Shown here: piece by piece, positions 26,412 through 34,936 of the stretch
How positions within the stretch are numbered: position 1 is the first letter of the stretch
Layout: every line of letters starts with the position of its first letter
Assembly (NCBI GenBank): GCA_017473435.1
Contig: JAFULG010000002.1
Location: 106,664-170,663 of the forward strand
Direction of reading: 5' to 3'
DNA: 64,000 bases
DNA from: Clostridia bacterium
Lineage (GTDB): Bacteria; Bacillota; Clostridia; Oscillospirales; Acutalibacteraceae
The notes under the pieces: generated by a model
Told to the model about the DNA's origin: nothing
Seen by the model: only the letters and a program-made list of their open reading frames with translations
Database searches by the model: none
Position numbers and translations under genes: made by a program

Positions 26412-27539
26412 TTATTTCTTTCTTATCACCTTGACTGCCGTATCAATGCCTTTAAGGAAATAATCAAGCTGTTCTTTGTTAGTGAAACGTGACAAGCTTA
26501 CACGCAAGGATGAATCTATGAGGGCGTCCTCGAGTCCCATTGCGGTAAGAACCGGACTTTTGTGACCCTTTGAGCACGCTGAGCCTGATGAAACGTAGAT
26601 TTCCATATCGGAAAGGAGATTGAGCACCGTTTCGCTCCGTAAGCCATTGAGTGAAAGGTTTACGATGTAGGGCAGGGCATTTTCGGGAGAGTTGATTGTG
26701 ACAAAATCTCTTTTATTGAGCTCTCCGACAAGATAATCGCGAAGCTCTGTTACTTTGGTCAGGCTCTCTTTTATCCTGAGCTCCTGCATAGCTCCGTAAA
26801 ATCCGGCGATTGCAGGCATAGGCTCTGTGCCGGGTCTGATATCTTTTTCCTGTCCGCCGCCTGCGGCAACGGGAGAGAGTTTTGTTCCTTCTTTTACAAA
26901 AAGAGCTCCTGTTCCTTTCGGGCCGTGGATTTTATGGGAGCTTACCGTCATAAGATCAATACCCCATTTTTTTGGAGTAAGAGGAATTTTGCCGAAGGCC
27001 TGTACTGCATCGACATGAATGAGAGCAGGCGAGCTTTTACGCTTTACAATTTTAGAAAGCTCCTCTATGGGCTGAATTGTACCGACCTCGTTGTTGACCG
27101 CCATAATGCTTATAAGGATTGTTTTATCGTTAACGGCGCTTTCAAGCTCAGATAAGTCAATGAAGCCTTTTTTATCTGTAGGAATTCTGATAACCTCAAA
27201 GCCTTCTGCTTCAAGGCGGTCAAAGGCTTTTTGCACACTGGGATGCTCGACGGCAGAGGTGATTACACGGCTGCCCTTTCTTTTGTGGGCGTGAGCCGCA
27301 CCGAAAACGGCAAGGTTGTTGCCCTCTGTGCCACCGCTTGTGAAAAACACTTCTTTTTCCGTGCAGGAAAGATTTTGCGCAAGGCACATTCTCGCCTGCT
27401 TTAAAAGAAGGTCTGCTTCAATTCCTTTTTCGTGAAGTGAGGACGGATTGCCCCATATGTTTTCTATTGAATCAACCATCTTTTCCTTTGCTGTTTTGCA
27501 AAGCGGAGTAGTGGCGCTGTTATCAAGATAAGCTTCCAT
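26412..27539 (-). CDS. NifS/IscS-type cysteine desulfurase
   Basis: 375 residues, PLP-dependent. It releases sulfur from cysteine as an enzyme persulfide. Motifs: YLDNSATTPL at the start, the PLP lysine in SSHKIHGPKGTGALF (about 203) and the active-site Cys in SSGSACSKGHKSP (about 324). I prefer the ATG at 27539 because GGAGG is 7 bases upstream; the ATG at 27545 directly abuts the RBS. It is transcribed with thiI and is probably the sulfur donor for tRNA 4-thiouridine rather than the general Fe-S machinery, as no iscU-like gene is near. Confidence 0.94.
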   Translation of the reverse strand: MEAYLDNSATTPLCKTAKEKMVDSIENIWGNPSSLHEKGIEADLLLKQARMCLAQNLSCTEKEVFFTSGGTEGNNLAVFGAAHAHKRKGSRVITSAVEHPSVQKAFDRLEAEGFEVIRIPTDKKGFIDLSELESAVNDKTILISIMAVNNEVGTIQPIEELSKIVKRKSSPALIHVDAVQAFGKIPLTPKKWGIDLMTVSSHKIHGPKGTGALFVKEGTKLSPVAAGGGQEKDIRPGTEPMPAIAGFYGAMQELRIKESLTKVTELRDYLVGELNKRDFVTINSPENALPYIVNLSLNGLRSETVLNLLSDMEIYVSSGSACSKGHKSPVLTAMGLEDALIDSSLRVSLSRFTNKEQLDYFLKGIDTAVKVIRKK

Positions 27540-27569
27540 GGGCATACCTCCTCATTATAATTACAGTAC

Positions 27570-27598
27570 ATTATACTATATTATAAGAAAATGTGCAA
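27570..27598 (-). promoter_or_regulatory. Promoter of the cysteine desulfurase-thiI operon
   Basis: Minus strand -35 TTGCAC (27593-27598), 17-base spacer, -10 TATAAT (27570-27575). Confidence 0.75.
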
Positions 27599-27735
27599 TG
27601 TTTGTTTGAAAAAAACAAGGATATTTTTATACTTATTTGACACAATAATTTTAGTGAATATTACTTAAAATTACTTAATATCAATTTCCCGGGGGTCAAA
27701 ATGGCTTTTCGGGCGAAAAAACGGGAGGCATTGTT

Positions 27736-29070
27736 ATGGAAAATCTGAAAGACAGAACACAAGGAAAAATTATAGGATTTTTATGTATTGTGTGTCTCGT
27801 GCTGGCGGCATCGAGCGCGTATTTTGCTTTCACGGCAAGTCGATACAAGGTGCAGGAAAAGCTTGTTAACGAGAAGGCTGTCAGCACTCTTTGCGAAAGT
27901 CTTGACGCAATAAGCGTGAATCTGAAAAAAGGGTCTTACAGCGGTGACGGTAAGGCGCTTTCAAAAATCGGCAATGAGCTTTGCCGTCAGGCTGCAACAG
28001 CAAAAGAAAACCTTAATCTGCTTGCGCCTGAAAATGAGCTTGCCGATGAGGTGTACAAATTTCTTTCTCAGGTAGGCAATTATACCCTTGCCGTTGCTTC
28101 GGGAAAGGAGAGTATAAGCAAGCAGGAGGCAGAAAAGCTGAAGGAGCTTTATGCTTATGCACAGGCACTTTCAGACGGTATGAATGAAATATGCTTCGAT
28201 TATTATAACGGGGATGTAACCTTTGATGAGGCTATGGGGGACCTAGATGTCAGATCATCCGATGATGTCAGCGGCTTTTATATGAGGGTTTCCGATACTG
28301 CACAGGCTCTCGGCGATTATCCTACCCTAACTTACGACGGACCTTTTGCTGATAATATCCAGGTGACGAAATCGGTTTTTCTTGAAGGCGAGGGAGAAAT
28401 AACTGATGAAGAGGCGGCTGAAAAAGCGGCGGAAATTCTTGGCGTTCAGACGTCAGTTTTAAAGCGTGAGGAAAATGTCAATTCGCAGATAGAGCTTTAC
28501 TGCTTTTCAAAGGGCAAAACTGATATAACTATAACCAAAAGAGGCGGCTATCTCTGCTCTCTTATAAGTGACAGCTATGCTTATGAGGAAACCATAAGCG
28601 CAAAGGAAGCGGTCAAACGGGGAGAAGAATACCTTCAGAAGCTTGGCTTTAGCGGAATGGAGAGCAGCTATTACAGCGTATATGACGGTATATGCACGGT
28701 GAACTACGCGTGGAAAAATGATGATGTTATTTATTATTCCGATCTTGTGAAGGTGAGCATCAGTCTTGATTCGGGAGCGCTTGTAGGCTTTGATGCCAAG
28801 CCGTACCTTCTTCATCACCGCACGAGAAGCTTTGAAAATCCGACAGTTACCGAGAACGAGGCGGCAAAAAAGCTTTCGCCGGTTCTTGCGATAACAGAGC
28901 ACGAAATGGCGGCCATTCCTCTTGATACGGGGAAGGAGGCGCTTTGTCACGAGTTTCACTGTAAGGATGCTGAGGGTCAGGAGGTGCTTGTATATATAGA
29001 TGCGCTGACGGGCGAACAGAGAGATTTGTTGATTCTGCTTTATTCTGATGGCGGCGTTTTAACAAAATGA
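27736..29070 (+). CDS. ypeB: Germination protein YpeB
   Basis: 444 residues. An N-terminal membrane segment (about 12-33) is followed by a helical region and two PepSY-like modules (about 200-290 and 290-440), the layout of YpeB, which holds the cortex-lytic enzyme SleB in the spore in Bacillus. Seen: NLKDRTQGK before the TM segment, the LDVRSSDDVSGFYMRV region and VYIDALTGEQRDLLILL at the end. No sleB lies next to it, unlike in Bacillus, so its partner must be elsewhere. GGGAGG is the RBS. Upstream, TTGACA at about 27650 and a GAATA/TTAATAT pair near 27656-27682 could be a vegetative or a forespore (SigG-like) promoter; I cannot decide. Confidence 0.88.
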   Translation: MENLKDRTQGKIIGFLCIVCLVLAASSAYFAFTASRYKVQEKLVNEKAVSTLCESLDAISVNLKKGSYSGDGKALSKIGNELCRQAATAKENLNLLAPENELADEVYKFLSQVGNYTLAVASGKESISKQEAEKLKELYAYAQALSDGMNEICFDYYNGDVTFDEAMGDLDVRSSDDVSGFYMRVSDTAQALGDYPTLTYDGPFADNIQVTKSVFLEGEGEITDEEAAEKAAEILGVQTSVLKREENVNSQIELYCFSKGKTDITITKRGGYLCSLISDSYAYEETISAKEAVKRGEEYLQKLGFSGMESSYYSVYDGICTVNYAWKNDDVIYYSDLVKVSISLDSGALVGFDAKPYLLHHRTRSFENPTVTENEAAKKLSPVLAITEHEMAAIPLDTGKEALCHEFHCKDAEGQEVLVYIDALTGEQRDLLILLYSDGGVLTK

Positions 29071-29186
29071 CGGAAAAAGAGAAGAAATTCAAAAAAATCA
29101 CAAGTGAGCAAATCATATAAAAATTAAAGAAAAAACGAAAAAATCAAAGAAAACAATTTGTCATATAAAAAAATCAAAAAAAGGTG

Positions 29187-29215
29187 TTGACAAGGCGTTA
29201 CCTTTGTGGTAAACT
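29187..29215 (+). promoter_or_regulatory. Promoter of rplM-rpsI
   Basis: -35 TTGACA (29187-29192), 17-base spacer, -10 TAAACT (29210-29215). The leader is short (about 40 bases) and I see no autoregulatory structure. Confidence 0.85.
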
Positions 29216-29260
29216 ATCCGAGCAAATCAAGAAAAGAAATATTTTTGGAGGTAAATGCAT

Positions 29261-29689
29261 ATGTCAACTTATATGCCCAAAGCTGGCGACATCACACGTA
29301 AGTGGTATGTTATTGACGCTGAAGGTAAGACCCTCGGCGCAGTTGCTGCAAAGGCCGCTGTTCTTCTTCGCGGTAAGCACAAGGCAACATTCGCACCCCA
29401 CGCTGACTGCGGTGACCACGTTATCATCATCAACGCTGATAAGGTTGTTCTCACCGGTAAGAAGCTCGATCAGAAAATGTACTATCATCACACAGGCTAC
29501 ATCGGTAACATGAAGAAGGTTAAGTATTCAACCCTCATGAAGGAGAAGCCTGAATTCGCAATGACCAAGGCTGTTAAGGGTATGATCCCCGACACAGTAA
29601 TCGGCAGAAACGCACTTACAAGACTTCGCGTATATGCAGGTGCAGAGCATGCACACGCAGCACAGAAGCCCGAAGTTGTTGAACTTTAA
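29261..29689 (+). CDS. rplM: 50S ribosomal protein L13
   Basis: 142 residues. Large-subunit ribosomal protein that binds 23S rRNA. Signatures: [31 protein letters not shown] and [19 protein letters not shown]. Two in-frame ATGs exist (29255 and 29261); the second is better spaced from GGAGGT (9 bases) and matches the usual N-terminus. It is followed 20 bases later by rpsI, the standard pair. Confidence 0.97.
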   Translation: MSTYMPKAGDITRKWYVIDAEGKTLGAVAAKAAVLLRGKHKATFAPHADCGDHVIIINADKVVLTGKKLDQKMYYHHTGYIGNMKKVKYSTLMKEKPEFAMTKAVKGMIPDTVIGRNALTRLRVYAGAEHAHAAQKPEVVEL

Positions 29690-29709
29690 TAGAAAGGGAG
29701 GAAAAGTAA

Positions 29710-30108
29710 ATGTACGAAACAACACCGTTCTTCTACGGCACAGGCCGCAGAAAGAAGTCAATCGCAAGAGTACGTGTATATGCAGGTACCGGTAAAATCA
29801 TCATCAACGACAGAGAAATCGACGATTATTTCGGTCTTGAAACACTTAAGCTTATCGTTCGTCAGCCTCTCAATCTTACAGGTACAACTGAGAAGTTTGA
29901 CATCGTTTGCCGCGTAACAGGCGGTGGCGTAACAGGCCAGGCCGGTGCTATCCGTCACGGTCTTTCAAGAGCTCTTCTTCAGTACGATGAGGAACTTCGT
30001 CCCCTTCTCAAGAAGGCTGGCTTCCTTACTCGTGACCCCAGAATGAAGGAAAGAAAGAAGTACGGTCTCAAGGGCGCACGTCGTGCACCTCAGTTCTCAA
30101 AGAGATAA
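29710..30108 (+). CDS. rpsI: 30S ribosomal protein S9
   Basis: 132 residues. Small-subunit protein whose C-terminal basic tail reaches the P-site tRNA. Seen: [15 protein letters not shown] at the start and the ending [17 protein letters not shown], complete despite the element. Its last 13 coding bases plus one form the attachment-site core of the integrative element, so integration keeps the reading frame and stop codon (30106-30108) intact. The native terminator is probably the hairpin now found beyond the element. Confidence 0.97.
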   Translation: MYETTPFFYGTGRRKKSIARVRVYAGTGKIIINDREIDDYFGLETLKLIVRQPLNLTGTTEKFDIVCRVTGGGVTGQAGAIRHGLSRALLQYDEELRPLLKKAGFLTRDPRMKERKKYGLKGARRAPQFSKR

Positions 30109-30109
30109 T
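30096..30109 (+). other. attL core
   Basis: CTCAAAGAGATAAT, overlapping the last codons and stop of rpsI. Identical to the copies at 36206 and 36365. Confidence 0.88.
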
Positions 30110-30125
30110 TATTTTATCAAGAAAA

Positions 30126-30167
30126 TGGCTTGTTTACAGGGTTTACGCCTTGTTGCAAGCCTTTTTT
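30126..30167 (+). terminator. Possible terminator after rpsI inside the element
   Basis: GGCTTG and CAAGCC pair across a large loop of about 23 bases and are followed by TTTTTT. It would replace the displaced rpsI terminator. Confidence 0.5.
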
Positions 30168-30186
30168 GATGTCCGTTTGATGTCCG
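30167..30186. repeat. Left arm-type repeats of the element
   Basis: TGATGTCCG at 30167 and again at 30178, spaced 11 bases. Same words as at 36059-36088. Confidence 0.75.
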
Positions 30187-30317
30187 AGCGATAGAAAAAT
30201 AGCAAAAAAGCGGTTGATTTTACGGTCAGCCGCCTTTTTATTTGTAGCAGAAAACCGCCCGACAATATGCCGAACGGTTCTCTTTTAGAAAGGAAACTCT
30301 ATAAAGGAATAATCAAT

Positions 30318-30605
30318 TTAATTAAAAACCTCTTGTTCAACCTCTGCAATTATTTCTTGCAGTTCTTTATCTGTAGGCGGTTCGATTTTCCGCAAGATGA
30401 TATGTAAATCACCTAAAACCATTTCCGATACTTTTTCAAAGGTTTTTCGGTCTATGCCGATATACTCACAATAAAGAGTTTTATATTCGTCTTTGGGTAG
30501 TTCGTCATAGTGAATATGCTTTTCAATAGCCACAATAATTGGGGCATACTTTGTCAGCATTTCAATATGTGCCTCAATGTTTTCAAGACGTTTTGCTACT
30601 TTCAT
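30318..30605 (-). CDS. Element protein of unknown function (95 aa)
   Basis: Short acidic, helical protein with a hydrophobic patch TKYAPIIVAIEKHIHY near residues 19-34 and a Glu-rich C-terminus. No family recognised. It is the last gene of the element's minus-strand operon and directly abuts the 30606 gene without a gap. Confidence 0.65.
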   Translation of the reverse strand: MKVAKRLENIEAHIEMLTKYAPIIVAIEKHIHYDELPKDEYKTLYCEYIGIDRKTFEKVSEMVLGDLHIILRKIEPPTDKELQEIIAEVEQEVFN

Positions 30606-30833
30606 TTATGATTTGCCCCCTCTGTGTTTGTTTATAGATGTTATTCTTGCTTTCCTTTTGGCTTTTGAGTATTCCACATTGCAAATATAATTCAATGCTC
30701 TTTCACCTTTTCGGCGTTCTTCGTTATATTTCTTTAGATACTCTTTCTGCCTTTTGGCAAAGCACTTTGCCTCGCCTGTACATTCAGGTTTATCACACAT
30801 CAAACAAATAGCGGCTTTTTCCTTTTCCGTCAA
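30606..30833 (-). CDS. Small Cys-rich, basic element protein (75 aa)
   Basis: An N-terminal Cys cluster, CLMCDKPECTGEAKC (residues 10-24), could bind zinc, and the rest is very basic (RRKGERALN, KAKRKARITS). It is probably a small nucleic-acid-binding protein, but no family is recognised. The start overlaps the stop of the 30830 gene (ATGA), showing translational coupling. Confidence 0.68.
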   Translation of the reverse strand: MTEKEKAAICLMCDKPECTGEAKCFAKRQKEYLKKYNEERRKGERALNYICNVEYSKAKRKARITSINKHRGGKS

Positions 30834-31117
30834 TCGAACATCACCTCTTTTGCAATCTCTCTGTAGCTTTTGGTATGTTCATCAATAACGCCCATTTTGA
30901 GCAAATAAGAGCGAACAGCGGTCATATATTTACGCCAATTGTGGTCGAAAGTGTCAAAGTCGCCGCTTTCAGCCTCACTTGCGAACACAGAACGGGAAAG
31001 AGAGTCCATTTTTTCCCAATTACTTTTGAATTCTTCAAAACTTGGTACAGGCTCTATTTTTAATTTCCTTTCAATCTCTTGCAAACGGCGTTGTGTGGTT
31101 TTAATGTTATTATTCAT
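30830..31117 (-). CDS. Element protein of unknown function (about 95 aa)
   Basis: I take the ATG at 31117, which overlaps the end of the 31110 gene, rather than the longer open frame from 31171 with no RBS. A basic N-terminus (KTTQRRLQEIERKLK) and helical body (RKYMTAVRSYLLKMGV) are visible. No recognised domain. Confidence 0.62.
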   Translation of the reverse strand: MNNNIKTTQRRLQEIERKLKIEPVPSFEEFKSNWEKMDSLSRSVFASEAESGDFDTFDHNWRKYMTAVRSYLLKMGVIDEHTKSYREIAKEVMFD

Positions 31118-31688
31118 TGCAAAAATATTGGTCGAACTGTGACCCCTCACCAATAAGTTTTTCGTAAACACTCGGCTTATTGTACCAATTCAAAACAGTT
31201 TGCATTGCTTCAGGGACTGTATTAACACTTATAATCAAATCGGCGTGAGTCGGTCTGTAATAACGCTGAATATCCCTGTCGTGCTGTTTTGCAAAATCAG
31301 CAATCAACTTTTGCATTGTGCTATTGCCTGCATTACGGTCAAAAAGGGTTGTTAAATCATCAGCAGAGAGGGCAACACCCGATTGTAACAGTTTAATATC
31401 ATCAGTTAAATTATCAGGGTTGAGTTCGTCAGCCTTTCTTAATTCAGCAATATATTCATCAGAACGAGTACGTATTGCTTTACAGCCTTCTTCTTTACGC
31501 TTGTTAATCTCACGCTTAATACTTTGAAGTTCAGGCATAAGTTCTTTTGAAATTATATCAGGGGTATATCTTTTGCTTTTAATCTTCTCTTCAAGGGATT
31601 TTGCCTGCTTATCTAATTCGTTCATTTCCTCAATGGTCGAATTTGCAATGCTTCTAATATCCCAATAAAAATTTCTTTTTGTAGTCAT
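31110..31688 (-). CDS. Helical element protein of unknown function (192 aa)
   Basis: Start at the ATG 31688, with AAAGGA about 12 bases upstream. A long predicted coiled coil runs through about residues 15-80 (ELDKQAKSLEEKIKSK, LQSIKREINKRKEE). The rest is mixed helix, with KQHDRDIQRYYRPTHADL near 140. Coiled-coil proteins after a small HTH gene occur in phage packaging modules, but I see nothing specific enough to name it. Confidence 0.65.
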   Translation of the reverse strand: MTTKRNFYWDIRSIANSTIEEMNELDKQAKSLEEKIKSKRYTPDIISKELMPELQSIKREINKRKEEGCKAIRTRSDEYIAELRKADELNPDNLTDDIKLLQSGVALSADDLTTLFDRNAGNSTMQKLIADFAKQHDRDIQRYYRPTHADLIISVNTVPEAMQTVLNWYNKPSVYEKLIGEGSQFDQYFCNE

Positions 31689-31710
31689 AATATAATCAAT
31701 TCCTTTCAAC

Positions 31711-32106
31711 TTAATAATTGTTATCGTTTTGTGCCTTTTCTATGGCATCTAATCTTGCAAGAATGTTTGCTACTTCAACATAGCGTAACCCGTGACGGAG
31801 CAAACTGTCAGCCGCCGAAACTCGTACTGTTGCAGCGTTTTCGGTATCTTCCAATACTTCACAAAGGGTATCAATTGCACGGGTCAGACGTGCCGAAATG
31901 GCATCACACGCCTCTGTCAAAATTGCTCCTTTTGCTTGTTCATAACGGTCACGGAATACATCATCATTCAACCTTGTTCTGATTGTTGTTTCTGAACACC
32001 CTGCAATTTTGGCAGCAGCTCGAACACTTCCGCACGCAATCAGGGCAGAAAGTAAAACCTCGTCGTTCTTCCTTTTCAGAGCTTTCACCCCCCTTCTTTG
32101 TGGCAA
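31711..32106 (-). CDS. HTH protein, possibly terminase-small-subunit-like (131 aa)
   Basis: The N-terminal third holds a helix-turn-helix: ALIACGSVRAAAKIAGCSETTIRTRL (split here as ALIACGSVRAAAKIAG then CSETTIRTRL), followed by helical sequence (RLTRAIDTLCEVLED). This layout resembles phage small-terminase-type DNA-binding proteins, though general DNA-binding proteins look similar. Start is uncertain: the frame opens with TTG at 32106 (GAGGA 3-4 bases upstream); a GTG lies 18 bases in. Confidence 0.65.
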   Translation of the reverse strand: MPQRRGVKALKRKNDEVLLSALIACGSVRAAAKIAGCSETTIRTRLNDDVFRDRYEQAKGAILTEACDAISARLTRAIDTLCEVLEDTENAATVRVSAADSLLRHGLRYVEVANILARLDAIEKAQNDNNY

Positions 32107-32135
32107 ATTTCCTCAAAAATCGTTGAATGTGGTTT

Positions 32136-32282
32136 TTAAGACTTATTTTCATTTAACTTTTCTAACTCCCTTATTTGCTTTTTAAGTCGGTTGATTTCTT
32201 TTCTTTTAGAGTCATTTTCATTGCTTAACCTCAAAACTTTTTCGTTGAGTAAGTCAATAAGCATTTTGTTATAGTCAGCCAT
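32136..32282 (-). CDS. Small coiled-coil protein (48 aa)
   Basis: ATG at 32282, preceded by GCAGGTGATA. Sequence is a nearly continuous heptad helix: MLIDLLNEKVLRLSNEND then KRKEINRLKKQIRELEKL, with Leu/Ile at a and d positions and many charges. It ends just before the 31711 gene and sits after the ATPase gene in the same operon. It may dimerise; the role is unknown. Confidence 0.6.
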   Translation of the reverse strand: MADYNKMLIDLLNEKVLRLSNENDSKRKEINRLKKQIRELEKLNENKS

Positions 32283-32409
32283 ATTATCACCTGCCTTTGT
32301 CTATGAAAATCAATGTTTTTTGTTGAGCGTACATTGTATTGATTTTACAGATTATCAATAAAATCAATATCACTATACCCTAACAGCCAATATAGATTTT
32401 TATTGATTG

Positions 32410-33627
32410 TCAAGGTAAATCTGCCTCAAGCTCTTCAATGCTTTCATTTTTATAAATACTGAAACCGTTATGTGTTCTCTCTTTATATCTGACTGTTTTT
32501 CCTGTCTGAATAAAGATGTCATAATTCTTCAATGAAGCTGCAACACTCTCTAAAGCTCTTTTAGGTTGGGTATTTCCGAAAATATCTGCACCGTTTAATG
32601 ATTTCATTTCTTCATAACTGATATTTACAGTTTTCCCTGCAACAGCCTTTTCCCTGATTGCTTCTATCAATGCATAGTTTGTTGTGTCTTGGGTGTTTTC
32701 ACGGTTGAGCATTTCTGTTGGGGTTTTGCGAAACCTTGCAGCATCTTCAAGTGTTTTTCTTGTTATGTCGCTGAACCCTGCCCATTGACAGCCGCCGTCT
32801 TTTGTAATTCTGAATTTGATTGATTTACCTGCTTCGGCATAGTTCGATTTTGTATGTACAATTATTCGAGTGTCTTTTTCGGCAGGGTCATCATTAAAAA
32901 TAACACGCATAGCAGAACGGGCAGCATTTATAAAGTCGGTTGAACCTGTTGCAGCATTGTTTGCGTTTTCGCTCTGTGACCTTTTATTGACGTGAGAAAC
33001 GAGTATCATTCCGCACTCGCAGCTTTTAGCCATATTTGCAAGCCGTTGAAATACAGGGCGTACTGCGTTCACTCGGTTAATATCAACATTTGCACCTAAA
33101 AAGGCGTGCCACGGGTCAATTATTACGAGTTTCGGACTATACCTTTTGATAGTATCCATAAAATCGTCATAATTGCTTGTAAAATCCATTCCCTCGGAGT
33201 CCATACAATCCAATATATAAACTCTGTTCAGGTCTGCACCTGACGAAATAAGCCTCTTTTTAAGCAGTTCGCCTCTATCTTCTGCGGATATAATGAGGGC
33301 ATTTGCAGGTGTTGTTTGTTCTGTTGCCGATATGCTCGGCAAACTTTCGCCACGACTTATTGAAGCGGCAATACCACAACAAAAAATAGTTTTTCCTGTT
33401 CCGCCGTCAGCCATAAGAACTGTATAATCACCGATAGGAATATATGGAGTCCATACAAAAGAAGTATTATCTTCGCCAAATTCTGCAGCAGTTTTCGCTA
33501 TGCGTTTGACGTTCAAAAAACTTTCGTATATTTCTTTCAGCGTGAAACCGTTTCCCTGATAGCTTGATATTTCTTCAATATCCATTCCGTGGTTAAGTAA
33601 AAGGTTTGTATACTCTGCATCACTCAA
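32410..33627 (-). CDS. RepA-like AAA ATPase (AAA_25 / hexameric helicase type)
   Basis: 405 residues. RecA-fold ATPase: Walker A LMADGGTGKTIF (about 72-83), Walker B LVIIDPWHAF (about 155), and ILVSHVNKRS (about 200) as the conserved Gln/His motif, the pattern of plasmid RepA-type helicases. A winged-helix-like C-terminus (NTQPKRALESVAASLKNY) follows. It probably loads on or unwinds element DNA, suggesting the element replicates after excision, but no primase or origin-binding protein is evident. The start abuts the excisionase-like gene, 0 bases apart. Confidence 0.85.
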   Translation of the reverse strand: MSDAEYTNLLLNHGMDIEEISSYQGNGFTLKEIYESFLNVKRIAKTAAEFGEDNTSFVWTPYIPIGDYTVLMADGGTGKTIFCCGIAASISRGESLPSISATEQTTPANALIISAEDRGELLKKRLISSGADLNRVYILDCMDSEGMDFTSNYDDFMDTIKRYSPKLVIIDPWHAFLGANVDINRVNAVRPVFQRLANMAKSCECGMILVSHVNKRSQSENANNAATGSTDFINAARSAMRVIFNDDPAEKDTRIIVHTKSNYAEAGKSIKFRITKDGGCQWAGFSDITRKTLEDAARFRKTPTEMLNRENTQDTTNYALIEAIREKAVAGKTVNISYEEMKSLNGADIFGNTQPKRALESVAASLKNYDIFIQTGKTVRYKERTHNGFSIYKNESIEELEADLP

Positions 33628-33813
33628 TCAGCACACCGCCTTTTTGCTTTCATTGTCGAGCCATTCAATGAAAAGGGGATAGTTTATCATTACCTTTTTA
33701 TTGATTGTAATGTGTGGCGGTGGGTTGTCCGATTTTAGCATCAGCCGTAAAGCGTATTCGCTTAATATTCCTGTGTGTGCAACCTCTCGCACGGTATAAA
33801 ATGTTTTCATCAT
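33628..33813 (-). CDS. Excisionase-like small HTH protein (61 aa)
   Basis: A MerR/excisionase-type helix-turn-helix (FYTVREVAHTGILSEYALR) with a wing (PPPHITINKKVMINYPLFIEWL), the pattern of helix-turn-helix_17 excisionases that control directionality of integrases. Its ATG overlaps the stop of the upstream Cro-like gene (ATGA), so the two are coupled. Confidence 0.75.
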   Translation of the reverse strand: MMKTFYTVREVAHTGILSEYALRLMLKSDNPPPHITINKKVMINYPLFIEWLDNESKKAVC

Positions 33814-33989
33814 TTACCACCGCCTATAATATCGGAAATTGCCTTTAGAATGATGTCTCTTTTGTCCTCTGATAGTTCTGCTCTTAACCAACGGCAAAGG
33901 GTATATTCAGAAACGCCGATTTTTGCAGCAACCTCATAATGACAGAGTCTATTTTCTTTGATTTTGATACGAATATCTAAATTATTCAT
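33810..33989 (-). CDS. Cro/C1-type DNA-binding protein (59 aa)
   Basis: Short gene with ATG at 33989. The protein is one HTH domain: IRIKIKENRLCHYEVAAKIG followed by VSEYTLCRWLRAEL. It is the first gene of the minus-strand operon, next to the divergent promoter region 34000-34100, so it is probably the element's switch or self-repressor. AAAGGAA is the RBS. Confidence 0.8.
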   Translation of the reverse strand: MNNLDIRIKIKENRLCHYEVAAKIGVSEYTLCRWLRAELSEDKRDIILKAISDIIGGGK

Positions 33990-34060
33990 AGATAATTCCT
34001 TTCATAAGTATTTAGGTTGTCGACTTCCTATATCAGCATTTTACATTAAAACAACAACTA

Positions 34061-34089
34061 TTGACATTGTAAAAATGTTGTGTTATAAT
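34061..34089 (+). promoter_or_regulatory. Consensus promoter for the integrase operon
   Basis: -35 TTGACA (34061-34066), 17-base spacer, -10 TATAAT (34084-34089): a perfect match. ACAACA and TGTTGT flank it as an inverted repeat (about 34051 and 34076), a candidate operator for the divergent Cro-like protein. Confidence 0.8.
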
Positions 34090-34123
34090 ATGAATGAAAG
34101 GAAACATTTTTTTGAGGTGAAAT

Positions 34124-34936
34124 ATGAGTAAATTTGTAATTGATAAAAAGAAAAACAGGGTATATATTCCCATAGCATTTGAGGGGGTATATGATTTTGG
34201 TAGTATTGAATGTTCAATAGGAAATATAATTGAAGTACTTGAAAAGGAATTCCCTGCAACAAGTTATGTGGAAACAGGTTATACAACTAAACGAATTCGT
34301 GATAAATTAGCAGGGAAAAATATAACAAAAACGCTGTGGGGGTTTAAGGAAAACGGCTTCACAATTCAAGCGATACATATATTTTTATCAGGTAGAGATA
34401 AAATAGAGTTGACTATGCAAGAAATTGAAGATTTTAGAATTTTGTACGATTTAGGTATAAAACACACCCCTCTTAATATTTGTGATGTCAATGAGGGACT
34501 ACAAATTAAAAATGCAACATCTATTTTAGATATGGTTTTTCATTTGCTTTATTATTACACTTTGAACAATTTGAAATTAGTAAAGTGTGAACACTGCGGC
34601 AGGTGGTTTGTTACATCAAGTTTAAAAAATAAATACTGCACTCGCAATTCAACGGTAGCAGGATACACGCATTTGAACTGTGAGCAGGCGGTACGCAACA
34701 TTAAGCAACAATGTGGTAGGAAGAAAAACCGAATAGAAACAAAATCAAACAATGCGATAAACCTAAAAAAATATTCTGTTGCATCTTCTTTTGTTGATGA
34801 TTTTGTAAACGAGTGTTATGTTTATTTAGATGAAATATCAAAAAAGAATTCTGCTGAAAATTTATCAAATTATTTATTGTTTTTAGATAGAGTTGAGAAA
34901 GGGAAGGAGTGGCTGAATTATGGCAACAGTAAATAA
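34124..34936 (+). CDS. Zinc-ribbon-like protein of unknown function, coupled to the integrase (270 aa)
   Basis: A body of about 150 residues without clear family marks is followed by a Cys/His cluster, VKCEHCGRWFVTSSLKNKYC (about 161-180), then CEQAVRNIKQQCG: a zinc-binding motif like those of CGNR or DUF6076 proteins, which often occur beside integrases of Firmicutes elements (weak recall, not tested). A basic and helical end (KKNRIETKSNNAINLKKY) follows. It overlaps the integrase gene by 17 bases, so the pair is co-translated. RBS GAGGTG. Confidence 0.68.
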   Translation: MSKFVIDKKKNRVYIPIAFEGVYDFGSIECSIGNIIEVLEKEFPATSYVETGYTTKRIRDKLAGKNITKTLWGFKENGFTIQAIHIFLSGRDKIELTMQEIEDFRILYDLGIKHTPLNICDVNEGLQIKNATSILDMVFHLLYYYTLNNLKLVKCEHCGRWFVTSSLKNKYCTRNSTVAGYTHLNCEQAVRNIKQQCGRKKNRIETKSNNAINLKKYSVASSFVDDFVNECYVYLDEISKKNSAENLSNYLLFLDRVEKGKEWLNYGNSK

